From: Burkholderiales bacterium
Lineage (GTDB): Bacteria > Pseudomonadota > Gammaproteobacteria > Burkholderiales > SG8-41
Length of the DNA: 64,000 nucleotides
Assembly (NCBI GenBank): GCA_020854035.1
Contig: JADZGE010000046.1
Location: forward strand, 1 to 64,000
Direction of reading: 5' to 3'
The notes under the pieces are model-generated. The model searched no databases and had not been told where the DNA came from. It saw nothing but the letters and a program-made list of their open reading frames with translations. Every line of letters starts with the position of its first letter. Position 1 is the first letter of the stretch. A program made the position numbers and the translations under genes. Positions 1 to 8,233 of this stretch are shown here, one piece after another.

Positions 1-117
1 CAAACCTTGTGGCTCGGCTTGCAGCGCCTGGACGATCTCACTGCGATGTATCAGATCGTCATCAGCACGATCGCGCGCGCTCCGCCTACGGTGTCCAGCA
101 GTCATACTTATGGGTAA
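1..117 (+). CDS. C-terminal end of a probable IS4-type transposase (cut by window edge)
   Basis: Frame 1 is open from the first base to a TAA at 115-117 and gives 38 residues containing TLWLGLQRLDDLTAMY. That string resembles the C-terminal end of IS4/Tn5-like DDE transposases, where a 'LWxGLQRxxD' segment follows the catalytic glutamate region. No catalytic residue is inside the window, so it cannot be said whether the element is intact. The bases just after the stop (about 100-125, with ACTTATGGGTAAAG) could be the element's right end, but the partner end is outside the window. The assignment rests on one short motif. Confidence 0.45.
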   Translation, partial: QTLWLGLQRLDDLTAMYQIVISTIARAPPTVSSSHTYG

Positions 118-156
118 AGCCCAGCCCAAAGGGAGGGGAGGCTTGTACTGTCCGCT

Positions 157-1611
157 TCAGGCTCCCGCCTGCGCGAGCGCGCCGAACGCACGGTCGAGCG
201 CCGCCTCCGCGTCCGACAACGCGCCGGTCCGCGCCGCGTGCCACGCGCGCGAGGCCGCGATGCCCGCGCGCGCCGCATCCAGCATGCGATTCACCTCCGC
301 GGGCTGCGGTCCGCCGAGCCCCCGCCGGCCGAACACCATGTGCTCGGGGCTGATCGCCCGCGCGAACTCGGCCTCGGACAGCGGCAGTTCCACGCCCGTC
401 TCCTCCCGGTAGAGCCGCTGCGCGTCGGCGTAGGGAATTTCGTGGAGCTTCACCCGCCGGCCCCGGCCGAGGTCGGTCAGCCGCGAGGCGAAGTGATGCC
501 CGATCCGGAACGGCACTTCCGCCTTCTGCGCGAGCGCATCGGCGATCTCGGTCGTCGTCGAATAATCGGCCCGCACCTCGGCGAGCGCGCGCTCGCGGTC
601 GACGGCGATGTTCGCCACCACCTCACGGAAAAGTTTCAGGACCTGCAAGGGCTTTCCGTGCGGCACGGGATCATAGCTGCGGTAATCGAACATCCCGGTG
701 CGGGTGTTGTGCGAGACCACGAACGCGCTCTGCGTTTCGGCGAGCACCATGCTCGCCTGCGCGCGCAATTGCTCCAGCGCCGCGGGGTTGCGCTTCTGCG
801 GCATGATGCTGGAAACACCCATCAGCTCGCCCGCGCCGATCGTGAACCACGGCTCCGGTTCGGCGTACTGGGCGTGGATGTCCTGCGCGAACTGGCCCAT
901 CAGTATCGCCCCGACGGCGTACGCGCCGGCCACTTCCAGCGCGCTGTCCACCGGGGCGAGGTGGTTCGCGTCGTAGGCGTTCTCGACCAGCCCGTCGAAT
1001 CCGAGGAGCGCGGCGAGGCGCACGCGGTCGAGCGGAAAGCTCGACGTCGCGAGCGCGGCCACACCGAGCGGATTGCGGTTGACGCGCGCGTACACCCCGG
1101 CGAGTCGCTCGCCCTGCCGCGCGAGCGCCGCCTCGAACGCAAGGAGATAGTGCGCGAAGGTCGTGGGCTGCGCCTGCACGCCGTGCGTGTAGGCCGGGAT
1201 GACGGTCTCCACGTGGCGCGCCGCCACCTCGGCAAGCGCCTCGCGCGCGGCCGTCACCGCCTCGCACACGTGCAGCAGCCCGTCGCGGAGATTCATCCGC
1301 GCGATCGCGGAGGCGATGTCCTGCCGGCTGCGCCCGGTATGAAGCCGCGAGGCGTCGGGGCCGACGATGGCGGTGAGGAGCGGCTCGTACTCGAGGTAGT
1401 CGGCCGAGCGCGCCGGGGGCGACACCCGCTCGCGTTCGATCAGGCTCGCGATCCCGGCCGCGATGCGCGCGGCGACCGGCCGCGCCACGATGGCCGTCTC
1501 GGCCAGCATCACGATCGAGGCCTCGTTGAGCCGGTCGAGGAACTCGACGGAGCGCGCGCCTCCCCGGAACACCCGGTTGATGTCCATGGCGGAGGAGTCT
1601 GCGGTACTCAT
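157..1611 (-). CDS. Argininosuccinate lyase-like enzyme (fumarase/aspartase superfamily)
   Basis: Encodes 484 residues. The superfamily signature is present as SSIMPQKRNP in the C-terminal half, together with the TGRSRQD segment near residue 110, which in ArgH binds argininosuccinate. The family splits argininosuccinate into arginine and fumarate. At 484 residues it is slightly longer than typical ArgH (about 460), and it sits beside a GST and an amidohydrolase rather than other arg genes, so it may be a paralogue acting on another substrate. The frame stays open to 1731, but the ATG at 1611 is preceded by AGAAAGG at a good distance and begins the conserved part. A second ATG at 1587 is possible. 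Confidence 0.75.
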   Translation of the reverse strand: MSTADSSAMDINRVFRGGARSVEFLDRLNEASIVMLAETAIVARPVAARIAAGIASLIERERVSPPARSADYLEYEPLLTAIVGPDASRLHTGRSRQDIASAIARMNLRDGLLHVCEAVTAAREALAEVAARHVETVIPAYTHGVQAQPTTFAHYLLAFEAALARQGERLAGVYARVNRNPLGVAALATSSFPLDRVRLAALLGFDGLVENAYDANHLAPVDSALEVAGAYAVGAILMGQFAQDIHAQYAEPEPWFTIGAGELMGVSSIMPQKRNPAALEQLRAQASMVLAETQSAFVVSHNTRTGMFDYRSYDPVPHGKPLQVLKLFREVVANIAVDRERALAEVRADYSTTTEIADALAQKAEVPFRIGHHFASRLTDLGRGRRVKLHEIPYADAQRLYREETGVELPLSEAEFARAISPEHMVFGRRGLGGPQPAEVNRMLDAARAGIAASRAWHAARTGALSDAEAALDRAFGALAQAGA

Positions 1612-1764
1612 CGCTCGGACCTTTCTCCGCGTGGCGGCCGCGCGGTCACCGCCGATTGTAGTCGAAAGGGGCGCCCTGTCCTCCTTCGACTCGCGGTAGA
1701 CTCCATCCTCCGGAACCAGCCGGCGAGACAATTCGTCGCCCGTTCCATCACATGGGAGGATTCA

Positions 1765-2376
1765 ATGCTGCGACTCTACGGCTCCGCCAAGTCACGCGCT
1801 TCGCGCGTGCTGTGGCTGCTCGGCGAACTCGACATCCCCTGCGATCACAAGGACTGGCTGCCGCGCTCGCCCGAGACGCGCACGCCGGAGTTCCGCGGGT
1901 TGAACCCCAACGCCCGCGTGCCGGTGATCGACGACGACGGCTTCATCCTGTCGGAGTCGATGGCGATCAACTGCTACCTCGCGAAGAAGCACAAGAGCCC
2001 GCTCTGGCCGGCGGACCCGCGCAACGAGGCGCTCGTGCTTCAGTGGAGCCTGTGGGAGACCGATCGCCTCGACCGCCAGATCGTCAACTACTGCCGCCAC
2101 ACGAAGGACCTGCCGGAGGCGGAACGCAAGCCCGAGATCGCGAAGGCGTCGTGGGAGGAGGTCGTGCCGGCGCTCGACGTGCTGGAAACCGCCCTCGGCA
2201 AGTCCGAGTGGCTGGCGGGCTCCTCGTTCTCGGTGGCCGACCTCAACGTGGCGAGCGCCCTCTACCGCGGGCTCTTCATCGACCTCGGCAGGTGGCCGCG
2301 CGCGAAAGCGTGGCTCGCGCGCTGCTGGGAACGCCCCGCGGCAAAACGCGTGCGCGGGATGCGCGAAGGGAAGTAG
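1765..2376 (+). CDS. Glutathione S-transferase family protein
   Basis: 203 residues with the two-domain GST layout. An N-terminal thioredoxin-like domain (residues 1-75) carries the cis-proline segment RVPVIDDDGF (Pro53) and the glutathione-contacting Glu64-Ser65 pair in LSESMAI. An all-helical C-terminal domain includes the FSVADLNVA segment typical of GST helix 6. It should be a cytosolic enzyme conjugating or reducing electrophiles with glutathione; the substrate cannot be told. GGGAGGA lies four bases before the ATG and fixes the start. It is divergent from the lyase-like gene upstream. Confidence 0.88.
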   Translation: MLRLYGSAKSRASRVLWLLGELDIPCDHKDWLPRSPETRTPEFRGLNPNARVPVIDDDGFILSESMAINCYLAKKHKSPLWPADPRNEALVLQWSLWETDRLDRQIVNYCRHTKDLPEAERKPEIAKASWEEVVPALDVLETALGKSEWLAGSSFSVADLNVASALYRGLFIDLGRWPRAKAWLARCWERPAAKRVRGMREGK

Positions 2377-2393
2377 CACCGGGCGCCCGGTCC

Positions 2394-2418
2394 CGCCCGG
2401 GGGAAGCCGACCCGGGCG
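2394..2418. terminator. GC-rich hairpin between convergent genes
   Basis: Perfect 8-bp stem CGCCCGGG / CCCGGGCG around a 9-base loop, in the gap between the GST gene (plus) and the amidohydrolase gene (minus). There is no T tract, so it may only pause or stabilise 3' ends. Bidirectional use is an inference from the convergent arrangement. Confidence 0.35.
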
Positions 2419-2501
2419 GAGCGTATCCGATCGCCTGACGGGCTCGCTCTCGCCCCCGGCCGGACGCAGCGATCATCACCGGGGAGACGCGCGCGCGGGG
2501 G

Positions 2502-3497
2502 CTACAGCCCGAGTAGCGCCTCCAGGTTCCGGTAGAGGATCTTCTCCTTCTCCTCCTGCGTGAGCGAGGCGAGGCCCTCGACCCAGCCGCCCGGCGACGG
2601 GCTCCACGGCACGAACGGCCAGTCACTGCCGAGCACCACGCGGTCGATGCCCACGCTGTCGATCAGGAAGCGCAGCGCCTCCTCGTTGCCGACCACGGTG
2701 TCGTAATAGAGCCTCTTCTGGTAGGCGCTCGGCGGCTTCGGGGTGCCGCGCGTCTCCGGGCGCCCGTGCCAGCCCCGGTCGAGACGGCCCATCGCGTAAC
2801 AGGCCGGGCCGCCGCCATGCGCGATGCACGCACGCAGGTCCGGGCATTTCTCGAGCACGCCGCCGCAGATCAGCACCGCGGTGACGATGGCGTCCTCGAG
2901 GATCACGCCGAGGCTGTTGAAGAGCCCGTAGCGGTCGATCCGCTGCATCAGGAAATTGTTCTGCGGCTGCGGGTGGAAGAAGAGCATCGCGCCCATTTTC
3001 TCCGCGGCCTGGAAGAAGGGCAGGAACTTCGCCTCGTCCCACTGCTCGCCGTTGACGTTCGTGTCGAGCGAAGCGCCCTTCATCGCGGGCTTCTTCATCG
3101 CGCGCTCCAGCTCGGCGATGGCCGCGCCGACGTCCTGCATCGGCAGCGTCGCGAGCCCGGCAAGGCGTCTGGGGTGGGCGCGCGCGGCATCCGCGATCTC
3201 GTCGTTCACCTCGCGCGCGAGCGCAAGCCCCTCGTCCGCCGGCAGGTGGTAGCCAACGAGCGGCGTGTGGATCGAGAGCACCTGCATATCCACGGCTTGC
3301 GCGTCCATGTCCTTCAGCCGCTCGTCCAGGGTATAGCGCACCTTGGGCGAGGTGAAGCCGGTACGCATGCCGCCCCCCACCAGCGTGCCCAGGCCGTGAC
3401 CGGGTTCGTGGCGGAAACCATGCCACTCTCTGCCCGCCTCGATGGCCCGCCACAGGGAAGCCGGGACGATGTGCGCGTGTATGTCGATGCTCTTCAT
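2502..3497 (-). CDS. Amidohydrolase family protein (ACMSD-like decarboxylase/hydrolase)
   Basis: 331 residues. Metal-site features of the amidohydrolase superfamily are visible: the HxH pair His7/His9 in DIHAHI, a central FFHPQ histidine, an AHGGG segment, and the late aspartate Asp292 in GSDWPF. This pattern is that of the ACMSD branch (2-amino-3-carboxymuconate-semialdehyde decarboxylase, gamma-resorcylate decarboxylase and related enzymes). The true substrate is unknown. GAGG about 10 bases upstream supports the ATG. It is transcribed alone, convergent with the GST gene. Confidence 0.85.
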   Translation of the reverse strand: MKSIDIHAHIVPASLWRAIEAGREWHGFRHEPGHGLGTLVGGGMRTGFTSPKVRYTLDERLKDMDAQAVDMQVLSIHTPLVGYHLPADEGLALAREVNDEIADAARAHPRRLAGLATLPMQDVGAAIAELERAMKKPAMKGASLDTNVNGEQWDEAKFLPFFQAAEKMGAMLFFHPQPQNNFLMQRIDRYGLFNSLGVILEDAIVTAVLICGGVLEKCPDLRACIAHGGGPACYAMGRLDRGWHGRPETRGTPKPPSAYQKRLYYDTVVGNEEALRFLIDSVGIDRVVLGSDWPFVPWSPSPGGWVEGLASLTQEEKEKILYRNLEALLGL

Positions 3498-3627
3498 GGC
3501 GGCAATCCTCGGGTGGGGAAGATGCGGATGTTAACTTGCCCTCGCGCGCAAGTTCCAGACGCCTTGAAAACGGACGGCCCGGGCCGCATGATAGCGAGGT
3601 CGCGCCCGGCCGCAGTCACCATCCTCC

Positions 3628-4479
3628 GTGTTGACTCCCCACGTTCTCGATGTAACCGATGCCACGTTCCGCGCGGAAGTGCTGGAGGCCTCCGCAGCGG
3701 TGCCGGTCATCGTGGACATCTGGGCGCCGTGGTGCGCGCCGTGCCGGGCGCTCGCGCCGGTACTGGAGAAGCTCGCCGCCGAGTACGCCGGGCGCTTCCG
3801 CCTTGCCAGGGTGAATTCCGACGAGAACCCGGGCATCGCGCGGGGGCTCAACGTGCGCTCCATACCGGACGTGCGCGCGTTCCACGGCGGGGAGCAGGTC
3901 GATCAGTTCCTGGGCGCGCTGCCCGAGAGCGAGGTGCGCGCTTTCATCGACGGCGTCGCGCCCTCGCCCGCTGAACTGCTGCGGCTCGAAGCCGCCGGCA
4001 AGCGTGCCGCGGGCGACGCCTCCGGCGCGGCCGCCACGCTCGCCGAGGCGCTCGCGCTCGACGCCGCGCACGATCCCGCGAGGATCGACCTTGCCGAGGT
4101 GCTGATCGAGACCGGGCGGCACGATGACGCCGCGAGGGAACTCGATTCGGTGGGCGACGACCCGGACTGGAGCGCCAGGGTGACGGCGCTCAGGCAGGCG
4201 ATCGCGTTCGCGCGCGTGGGCGGGGCCGAGAGCGAGCTTGCGGCGCGCGTCGCCGCCGCGCCGGGCGACCACGAGGCGCGGCTCGCGCGCGCGGGCGCGC
4301 TCGCCGCCCGCAAGGCGTGGCGCGAGGCAATGGACGAGCTCCTGGAGATACTCGCGCGCGACAAGGGCTGGCGGGACGGCGAAGCGCGCAAGCAGATGGT
4401 CGCGATCTTCAGCCTGGCCACCGACCGGCCGGACCTTGTCTCCGAGTACCGGCGCAAGCTCGGCAGCGTGCTTTATTGA
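3628..4479 (+). CDS. Thioredoxin-TPR co-chaperone-like protein (CnoX/YbbN type)
   Basis: 283 residues, close to E. coli CnoX (284). An N-terminal thioredoxin fold carries the canonical active site WCAPC (Cys36, Cys39). The C-terminal two thirds is alanine/arginine-rich helical repeats (LAEALALDAAHDPARIDLAEV and similar) typical of the TPR tail. CnoX-type proteins hold oxidised clients for the Hsp70/GroEL machinery; both cysteines are present here, so a redox role is possible. The first start is GTG at 3628, with TTG at 3631 as an alternative; no clear ribosome-binding site is seen for either. Confidence 0.82.
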   Translation: MLTPHVLDVTDATFRAEVLEASAAVPVIVDIWAPWCAPCRALAPVLEKLAAEYAGRFRLARVNSDENPGIARGLNVRSIPDVRAFHGGEQVDQFLGALPESEVRAFIDGVAPSPAELLRLEAAGKRAAGDASGAAATLAEALALDAAHDPARIDLAEVLIETGRHDDAARELDSVGDDPDWSARVTALRQAIAFARVGGAESELAARVAAAPGDHEARLARAGALAARKAWREAMDELLEILARDKGWRDGEARKQMVAIFSLATDRPDLVSEYRRKLGSVLY

Positions 4480-4495
4480 GTCAGGACCAGGGTCA

Positions 4496-4529
4496 GGCCG
4501 CGGAGACGCAGAGCCCGCAGAGAGCATTC
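4496..4529. repeat. Family R1 repeat, single arm
   Basis: One arm (GCCGCGGAGACGCAGAG then CCCGCAGAGAGC) between the thioredoxin-TPR gene and the SIMPL gene. It closely matches the arms at 17219, 40103 and 43652. No opposite arm is visible here. Confidence 0.65.
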
Positions 4530-4537
4530 GGGACAAC

Positions 4538-5227
4538 ATGAAGCCCTTCCAGCACATGCTTCTCGCAGTGCTCTTCGTTCCCGGTGCCATCGCGTTCGCC
4601 GCAGAGCCCGCGCAGCCGCGCTACAACACGGTCACGCTGCAATCGCAAGCGCAGCGCGAGGTCGCGAACGATCTCCTCACCGCCACGCTCTACGTGGAAG
4701 TGAACGACGCGACGGCGGCGGGCGTCGCCAATGCCGTCAATACGCGCGTGAACGAGGCGCTGCGCGCGGCACGCGAGGTGAAGGGCGCGCGCGTTCGCTC
4801 GGGGACGAACCGGACCTTCCCGGTCTACTCGAAGGGCAACCAGCTTCAGGGCTGGCGCGGCCGCGGCGAGATCGTGCTCGAAGCGCGCGACTTCGAGGCG
4901 GCGGCCGGCCTCCTCGGCGCCCTCCAGTCCGGACTGCAGCTCTCCGGGATCCGTTTTTCCCTCGCGCCCGGAACGCGCCGCGCGGCCGAGAACGAACTGG
5001 TCGCGGAAGCAATCGCGGCGTTCAAGGAGCGCGCCGAGATCGTGCGCGCGGCGCTCGGCGGCCGCGGCTACCGGCTCCAGCATCTCGCGATCGGGGGCGG
5101 CGGCGCGCCCGCGCCGCGCTTCGGCGTGGCGCGGGCCGCGGCGGCGGAAGTGGCCGCGCCCGAGCTCGAGGCGGGGTTCACCACGATCACCGTTACGGCG
5201 AACGGAACGATCGAACTCCTGGAATAG
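4538..5227 (+). CDS. SIMPL domain-containing (DUF541) exported protein
   Basis: 229 residues. It begins with a short signal peptide (hydrophobic MLLAVLFVPGAIAFA, cleavage probably after AFA-A). The mature part has the DUF541/SIMPL pattern: a beta-strand with TVTLQSQAQREVAND, a helix with NTRVNEALRAAREVKG, and a C-terminal TVTANGTIEL strand. E. coli relatives are periplasmic or envelope proteins of unclear biochemical role, linked to oxidative stress. It follows the thioredoxin-TPR gene by about 60 bases, interrupted by an R1 repeat, so co-transcription is uncertain. Confidence 0.82.
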   Translation: MKPFQHMLLAVLFVPGAIAFAAEPAQPRYNTVTLQSQAQREVANDLLTATLYVEVNDATAAGVANAVNTRVNEALRAAREVKGARVRSGTNRTFPVYSKGNQLQGWRGRGEIVLEARDFEAAAGLLGALQSGLQLSGIRFSLAPGTRRAAENELVAEAIAAFKERAEIVRAALGGRGYRLQHLAIGGGGAPAPRFGVARAAAAEVAAPELEAGFTTITVTANGTIELLE

Positions 5228-5282
5228 GCCGCGACCGGGCCGGCGGCGCGGCGCCGGGATCGACTTCACCGAAGGGGAGGCA

Positions 5283-5558
5283 ATGATCCGCAAATCGAGG
5301 ACGCGGCGCGACAACCAGCAGTGGATGCTCGACCTCGCGATCAACATGCGCGGGCGGGCGCAGAACTTCGAGGCCGACAGCCCCGAGGCGCCGCCCGGCA
5401 AGCGACCGCGCAACTACCGCATGTACTCGAAGGTGTTCCGCGAAGCCGCGGAGCACGACGAGGCGCTCGCGAAGCGCGCGCCCGGCCAGCCGTACTTCTG
5501 GAATCGGGGCCCCCGGGGAGACCCCGGAGACGGCATCATGGAGGAGGACCACGCATGA
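5283..5558 (+). CDS. Small conserved-looking hypothetical protein, coupled to a Bug receptor
   Basis: 91 residues, highly charged, with no signal peptide or membrane segment. The sequence (WMLDLAINMRGRAQNFE, then RNYRMYSKVFREAAEHDEALAK) is not recognised. GGGGAGG two bases before the ATG and the 4-base ATGA overlap with the following Bug receptor gene argue for real translation and translational coupling. Function is unknown; it may act with whatever enzyme uses the receptor's ligand. Confidence 0.6.
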   Translation: MIRKSRTRRDNQQWMLDLAINMRGRAQNFEADSPEAPPGKRPRNYRMYSKVFREAAEHDEALAKRAPGQPYFWNRGPRGDPGDGIMEEDHA

Positions 5559-6583
5559 TGAGTCGCCTGCGAGAAACGGCGCGCCGCCGGCGTGCGAGCG
5601 GCCCCCCGGTCCGCGAGTTCCCTGCCTGCCGCCTGCTGATTGCGGCCGCAATCGCGGCCGTTACCGGCGTGCCCGCCGCGGCGCAGACCTGGCCCTCGCG
5701 TGCCGTGCGCATCATCGTGCCCTACACCCCGGGCGGGGGAGTCGATACCGTGGCCCGCCTGTTGACGCAAAAACTCGCCGAGCAGACGGGCGGCACCTTC
5801 GTGGTCGAGAACCGGCCGGGCGCGGGCGGCATCATCGGCGCGGAGCTGGTGGCGCGCGCGGCGCCGGACGGGCATACGTTGCTTCTCTCCGCTTCCGAGT
5901 TCGGCATCAACCCGGCGCTGCGCGAGAAGCTCCCCTACGATCCGCTGCGGGACTTCGCGTTCATTTCGCAGGTCGCGGGCGTGAAGTTCATCCTCGTCGG
6001 CCACCCCTCCGTGCCCGTGCGAAACCTGAAGGAACTCGTCGCTTTCGCGCGCGCGCGGCCCGGAGAGCTCACCTACGGCTCGTCCGGCCAGGGCAGCGGG
6101 CCGCATTTCTCCGGCGAAATGTTCCAGCTGATGACCGGGATCCGATGGCTCCACGTGCCGTTCAAGGGCGCGGCGCCCGCGGCCGCGGCGTTGATGGGCG
6201 GGGAGATCGGGTTCCTTTTCTCCTCGACCATCACGCTGATGCCCCACGTGCGCGGCGGCAGGCTGCGCGCCTTCGCCGTCACCGGCGAGCGGCGCTACTC
6301 CGAGCTGCCGGACACTCCCACCTTCGCGGAATCCGGGCTGCCCGGCTACGCGCCGCCGCTCTTCTACGGCTACTACGCGCCCGCGGCGACGCCCCCGGAG
6401 CTCGTGCGCCGCATTCACGCCGAGTCCGCGCGCGCGATCACCGCGCCCGACGCGAGGGAAAAGCTCGCGCGAACCGGCAACGACTATCCGATGAGCACGC
6501 CGGAGGAGTTCGGCCGGTGGCTGCGCGCCCAGATCGCGATCTGGACCAAGGTCGCCCGCGAGGCAGGGATACGGGTCGAGTAG
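5555..6583 (+). CDS. Tripartite tricarboxylate transporter receptor (Bug/TctC family)
   Basis: 342 residues. An N-terminal export signal (LLIAAAIAAVTGVPAAAQ) precedes the Bug hallmark WPSRAVRIIVPYTPGGGVD and the VVENRPGAGG loop that closes on carboxylate ligands. Bug proteins are periplasmic solute receptors, hugely amplified in Burkholderiales; the ligand is usually a carboxylate. No tctA/tctB membrane genes are nearby, as is usual for orphan Bug genes. Start: ATG at 5555 overlapping the stop of the small gene upstream; a second in-frame ATG follows immediately. Confidence 0.9.
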   Translation: MMSRLRETARRRRASGPPVREFPACRLLIAAAIAAVTGVPAAAQTWPSRAVRIIVPYTPGGGVDTVARLLTQKLAEQTGGTFVVENRPGAGGIIGAELVARAAPDGHTLLLSASEFGINPALREKLPYDPLRDFAFISQVAGVKFILVGHPSVPVRNLKELVAFARARPGELTYGSSGQGSGPHFSGEMFQLMTGIRWLHVPFKGAAPAAAALMGGEIGFLFSSTITLMPHVRGGRLRAFAVTGERRYSELPDTPTFAESGLPGYAPPLFYGYYAPAATPPELVRRIHAESARAITAPDAREKLARTGNDYPMSTPEEFGRWLRAQIAIWTKVAREAGIRVE

Positions 6584-6598
6584 GGATCGAGCGGGCGG

Positions 6599-7993
6599 CT
6601 AGTCGAGCGGCGGGTGGCGCTCGACCCACGCGGTCGCCTGCTCGTACGCGTGCGCGACCCGGTACACCAGCGCCTCGCTCCACGGCTTTCCCACGATCTG
6701 CATCGAGAGCGGGAGCCCGCTCTTGGTGAACCCGGCCGGCACCGCGAGCGCCGGCCCGCCCGTGACGTTGAACACCGCGCGGGCCTGTCTGCCGTACGTC
6801 GACTCGATCGCCGTCGTGTCGTCGATGCGGCACGGCGGGTCCATCGAGCTTGCCGTCACGGCGACATCGATGCCCGTGAAGAGCCCGTGGAAGGCGTCCG
6901 TGAGCTTGCGTCGCAGCCGCGTCGCGTTGACGTAGTCCGCCGCGCGCACGAACGCGCCCGCCATGATCCGCTCGCGCGCGAGCGCGCCGTAGTCGCCCGG
7001 CCGCTCGCGCATCCAGTTCTCGTGGATCGCGAACGCTTCACTCGTCAATATCGTGCGGTTGCAGGCGAGGTACTCCGCGAGCGGCGCGGTGCGCACCTCG
7101 CGAACTTCGGCGCCCAGTTCGGCGAGCTTCGCCGCGGCCGCCTCGATCGCCGACGCGACCTCCGGGTCGGCTCGCACGTCGGACGCGTAGAAATGCCGGA
7201 TCACGCCCACCCGCACGCCCTTCACTCCCCGTTCGAGATCCGCCGTATAGCCACCCGTCGCGCGGTTCGCGCTCCCCGGGTCGGCCGGATCGTGGCCGGC
7301 GATGAGATCGAGCATCATCGCGTTGTCGCGCACCGTGCGCGTCATCGATCCCACGTGGTCGAGCGAAAACGCGAGCGGGAAGACGCCCCTCCGGCTCACC
7401 GCCCCGTAGGTGGCCTTCATGCCCGTGATTCCGCACATCGAGGCGGGATTGCGCACCGAACCGCCGGTGTCGGTGCCGATCGCCGCGGGCAGGAACCCGG
7501 CGGCGGTGGCGGCCCCCGAGCCGCTCGAAGAGCCGCCGCAGAAATGCTCGCGGTTCCAGGGATTGCGCGCCGGCGGCCACGGGAGATCGAAGGACGGACC
7601 GCCGATCGCGAACTCGTGGGTGGAGAGCTTGCCCATGAACACGCCGCCCGCGGCGCGGAGCGTGCGCGTGACCGGCGCGTCCGCGGACGCGACGTTGTCC
7701 TTCAGGATCTTCGAGTGCGCCGTCGTCGGGAGCCCCGCGTAGTCCACGATGTCCTTCAGGCCGTAGGGCACGCCGTGGAACGGGCCGCGCCACTCACCGC
7801 GCGCGATTTCCGCCTCGGCGCGCTTCGCATCCTCGAGCGCGATTCCGGGAGTGAAACGAAGGAACGCGCTGAACTTCGCGTCGTGACGCTCGATGCGCGC
7901 GATAAGCGCCTTCGCGTACTCGACCGGCGAGAGTTTCTTCGCGCGCAGCAGCCCGGCGGCCTCCGCGACGCTCATCCAGGCGAGATCCGTCAT
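6599..7993 (-). CDS. Amidase (amidase-signature family, AtzE/GatA-like)
   Basis: 464 residues with the full amidase-signature catalytic set: Lys80 in YGLKDIVD, the GGSSSGSG stretch (153-160) and the nucleophile Ser179 in GTDTGGSVR. The family hydrolyses carboxamides (GatA, AtzE, indoleacetamide hydrolase). Its start overlaps the stop of the small gene upstream by 4 bases (ATGA), giving a two-gene unit like AtzG-AtzE or GatC-GatA. This suggests a two-subunit amidase acting on a small amide, perhaps the ligand of the Bug receptor encoded just upstream on the same strand. Confidence 0.9.
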   Translation of the reverse strand: MTDLAWMSVAEAAGLLRAKKLSPVEYAKALIARIERHDAKFSAFLRFTPGIALEDAKRAEAEIARGEWRGPFHGVPYGLKDIVDYAGLPTTAHSKILKDNVASADAPVTRTLRAAGGVFMGKLSTHEFAIGGPSFDLPWPPARNPWNREHFCGGSSSGSGAATAAGFLPAAIGTDTGGSVRNPASMCGITGMKATYGAVSRRGVFPLAFSLDHVGSMTRTVRDNAMMLDLIAGHDPADPGSANRATGGYTADLERGVKGVRVGVIRHFYASDVRADPEVASAIEAAAAKLAELGAEVREVRTAPLAEYLACNRTILTSEAFAIHENWMRERPGDYGALARERIMAGAFVRAADYVNATRLRRKLTDAFHGLFTGIDVAVTASSMDPPCRIDDTTAIESTYGRQARAVFNVTGGPALAVPAGFTKSGLPLSMQIVGKPWSEALVYRVAHAYEQATAWVERHPPLD

Positions 7994-8196
7994 CGCGCGC
8001 CGCCGCCGGGAAGCCGCAGCACGTGCGCCGGCTCGTCGGCGGGCGCGAGCGTCGCGACGGGCAGCGAGCCGCGCCGCGCGTACGCAGCCTGCGTCGCGCG
8101 CAGCAACTCATCGAGGTGTTCCGGCGCGAGCCGGGTCATGCCGATCGCGCCGGCAAGCTTCCGGATTTCATCGAGCGTCATGTCGTTCCCGGGCAT
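7990..8196 (-). CDS. Small GatC/AtzG-like amidase subunit
   Basis: 68 residues when started at the ATG at 8196, which has GGAGGA four bases upstream; the frame extends further but without a comparable start. The chain is one N-terminal helical segment (MTLDEIRKLAGAIGMTRLA, LDELLRATQAA) followed by a proline-rich tail, the plan of AtzG (68 residues) and GatC, which wrap around their amidase partner. Position (directly before an AtzE-like amidase, 4-base overlap) and exact length support this reading; the sequence itself is too short for certainty. Confidence 0.6.
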   Translation of the reverse strand: MPGNDMTLDEIRKLAGAIGMTRLAPEHLDELLRATQAAYARRGSLPVATLAPADEPAHVLRLPGGGAR

Positions 8197-8233
8197 CGCT
8201 TCCTCCACTCTCCCGTCTCCAGTCCCAAGTGCC

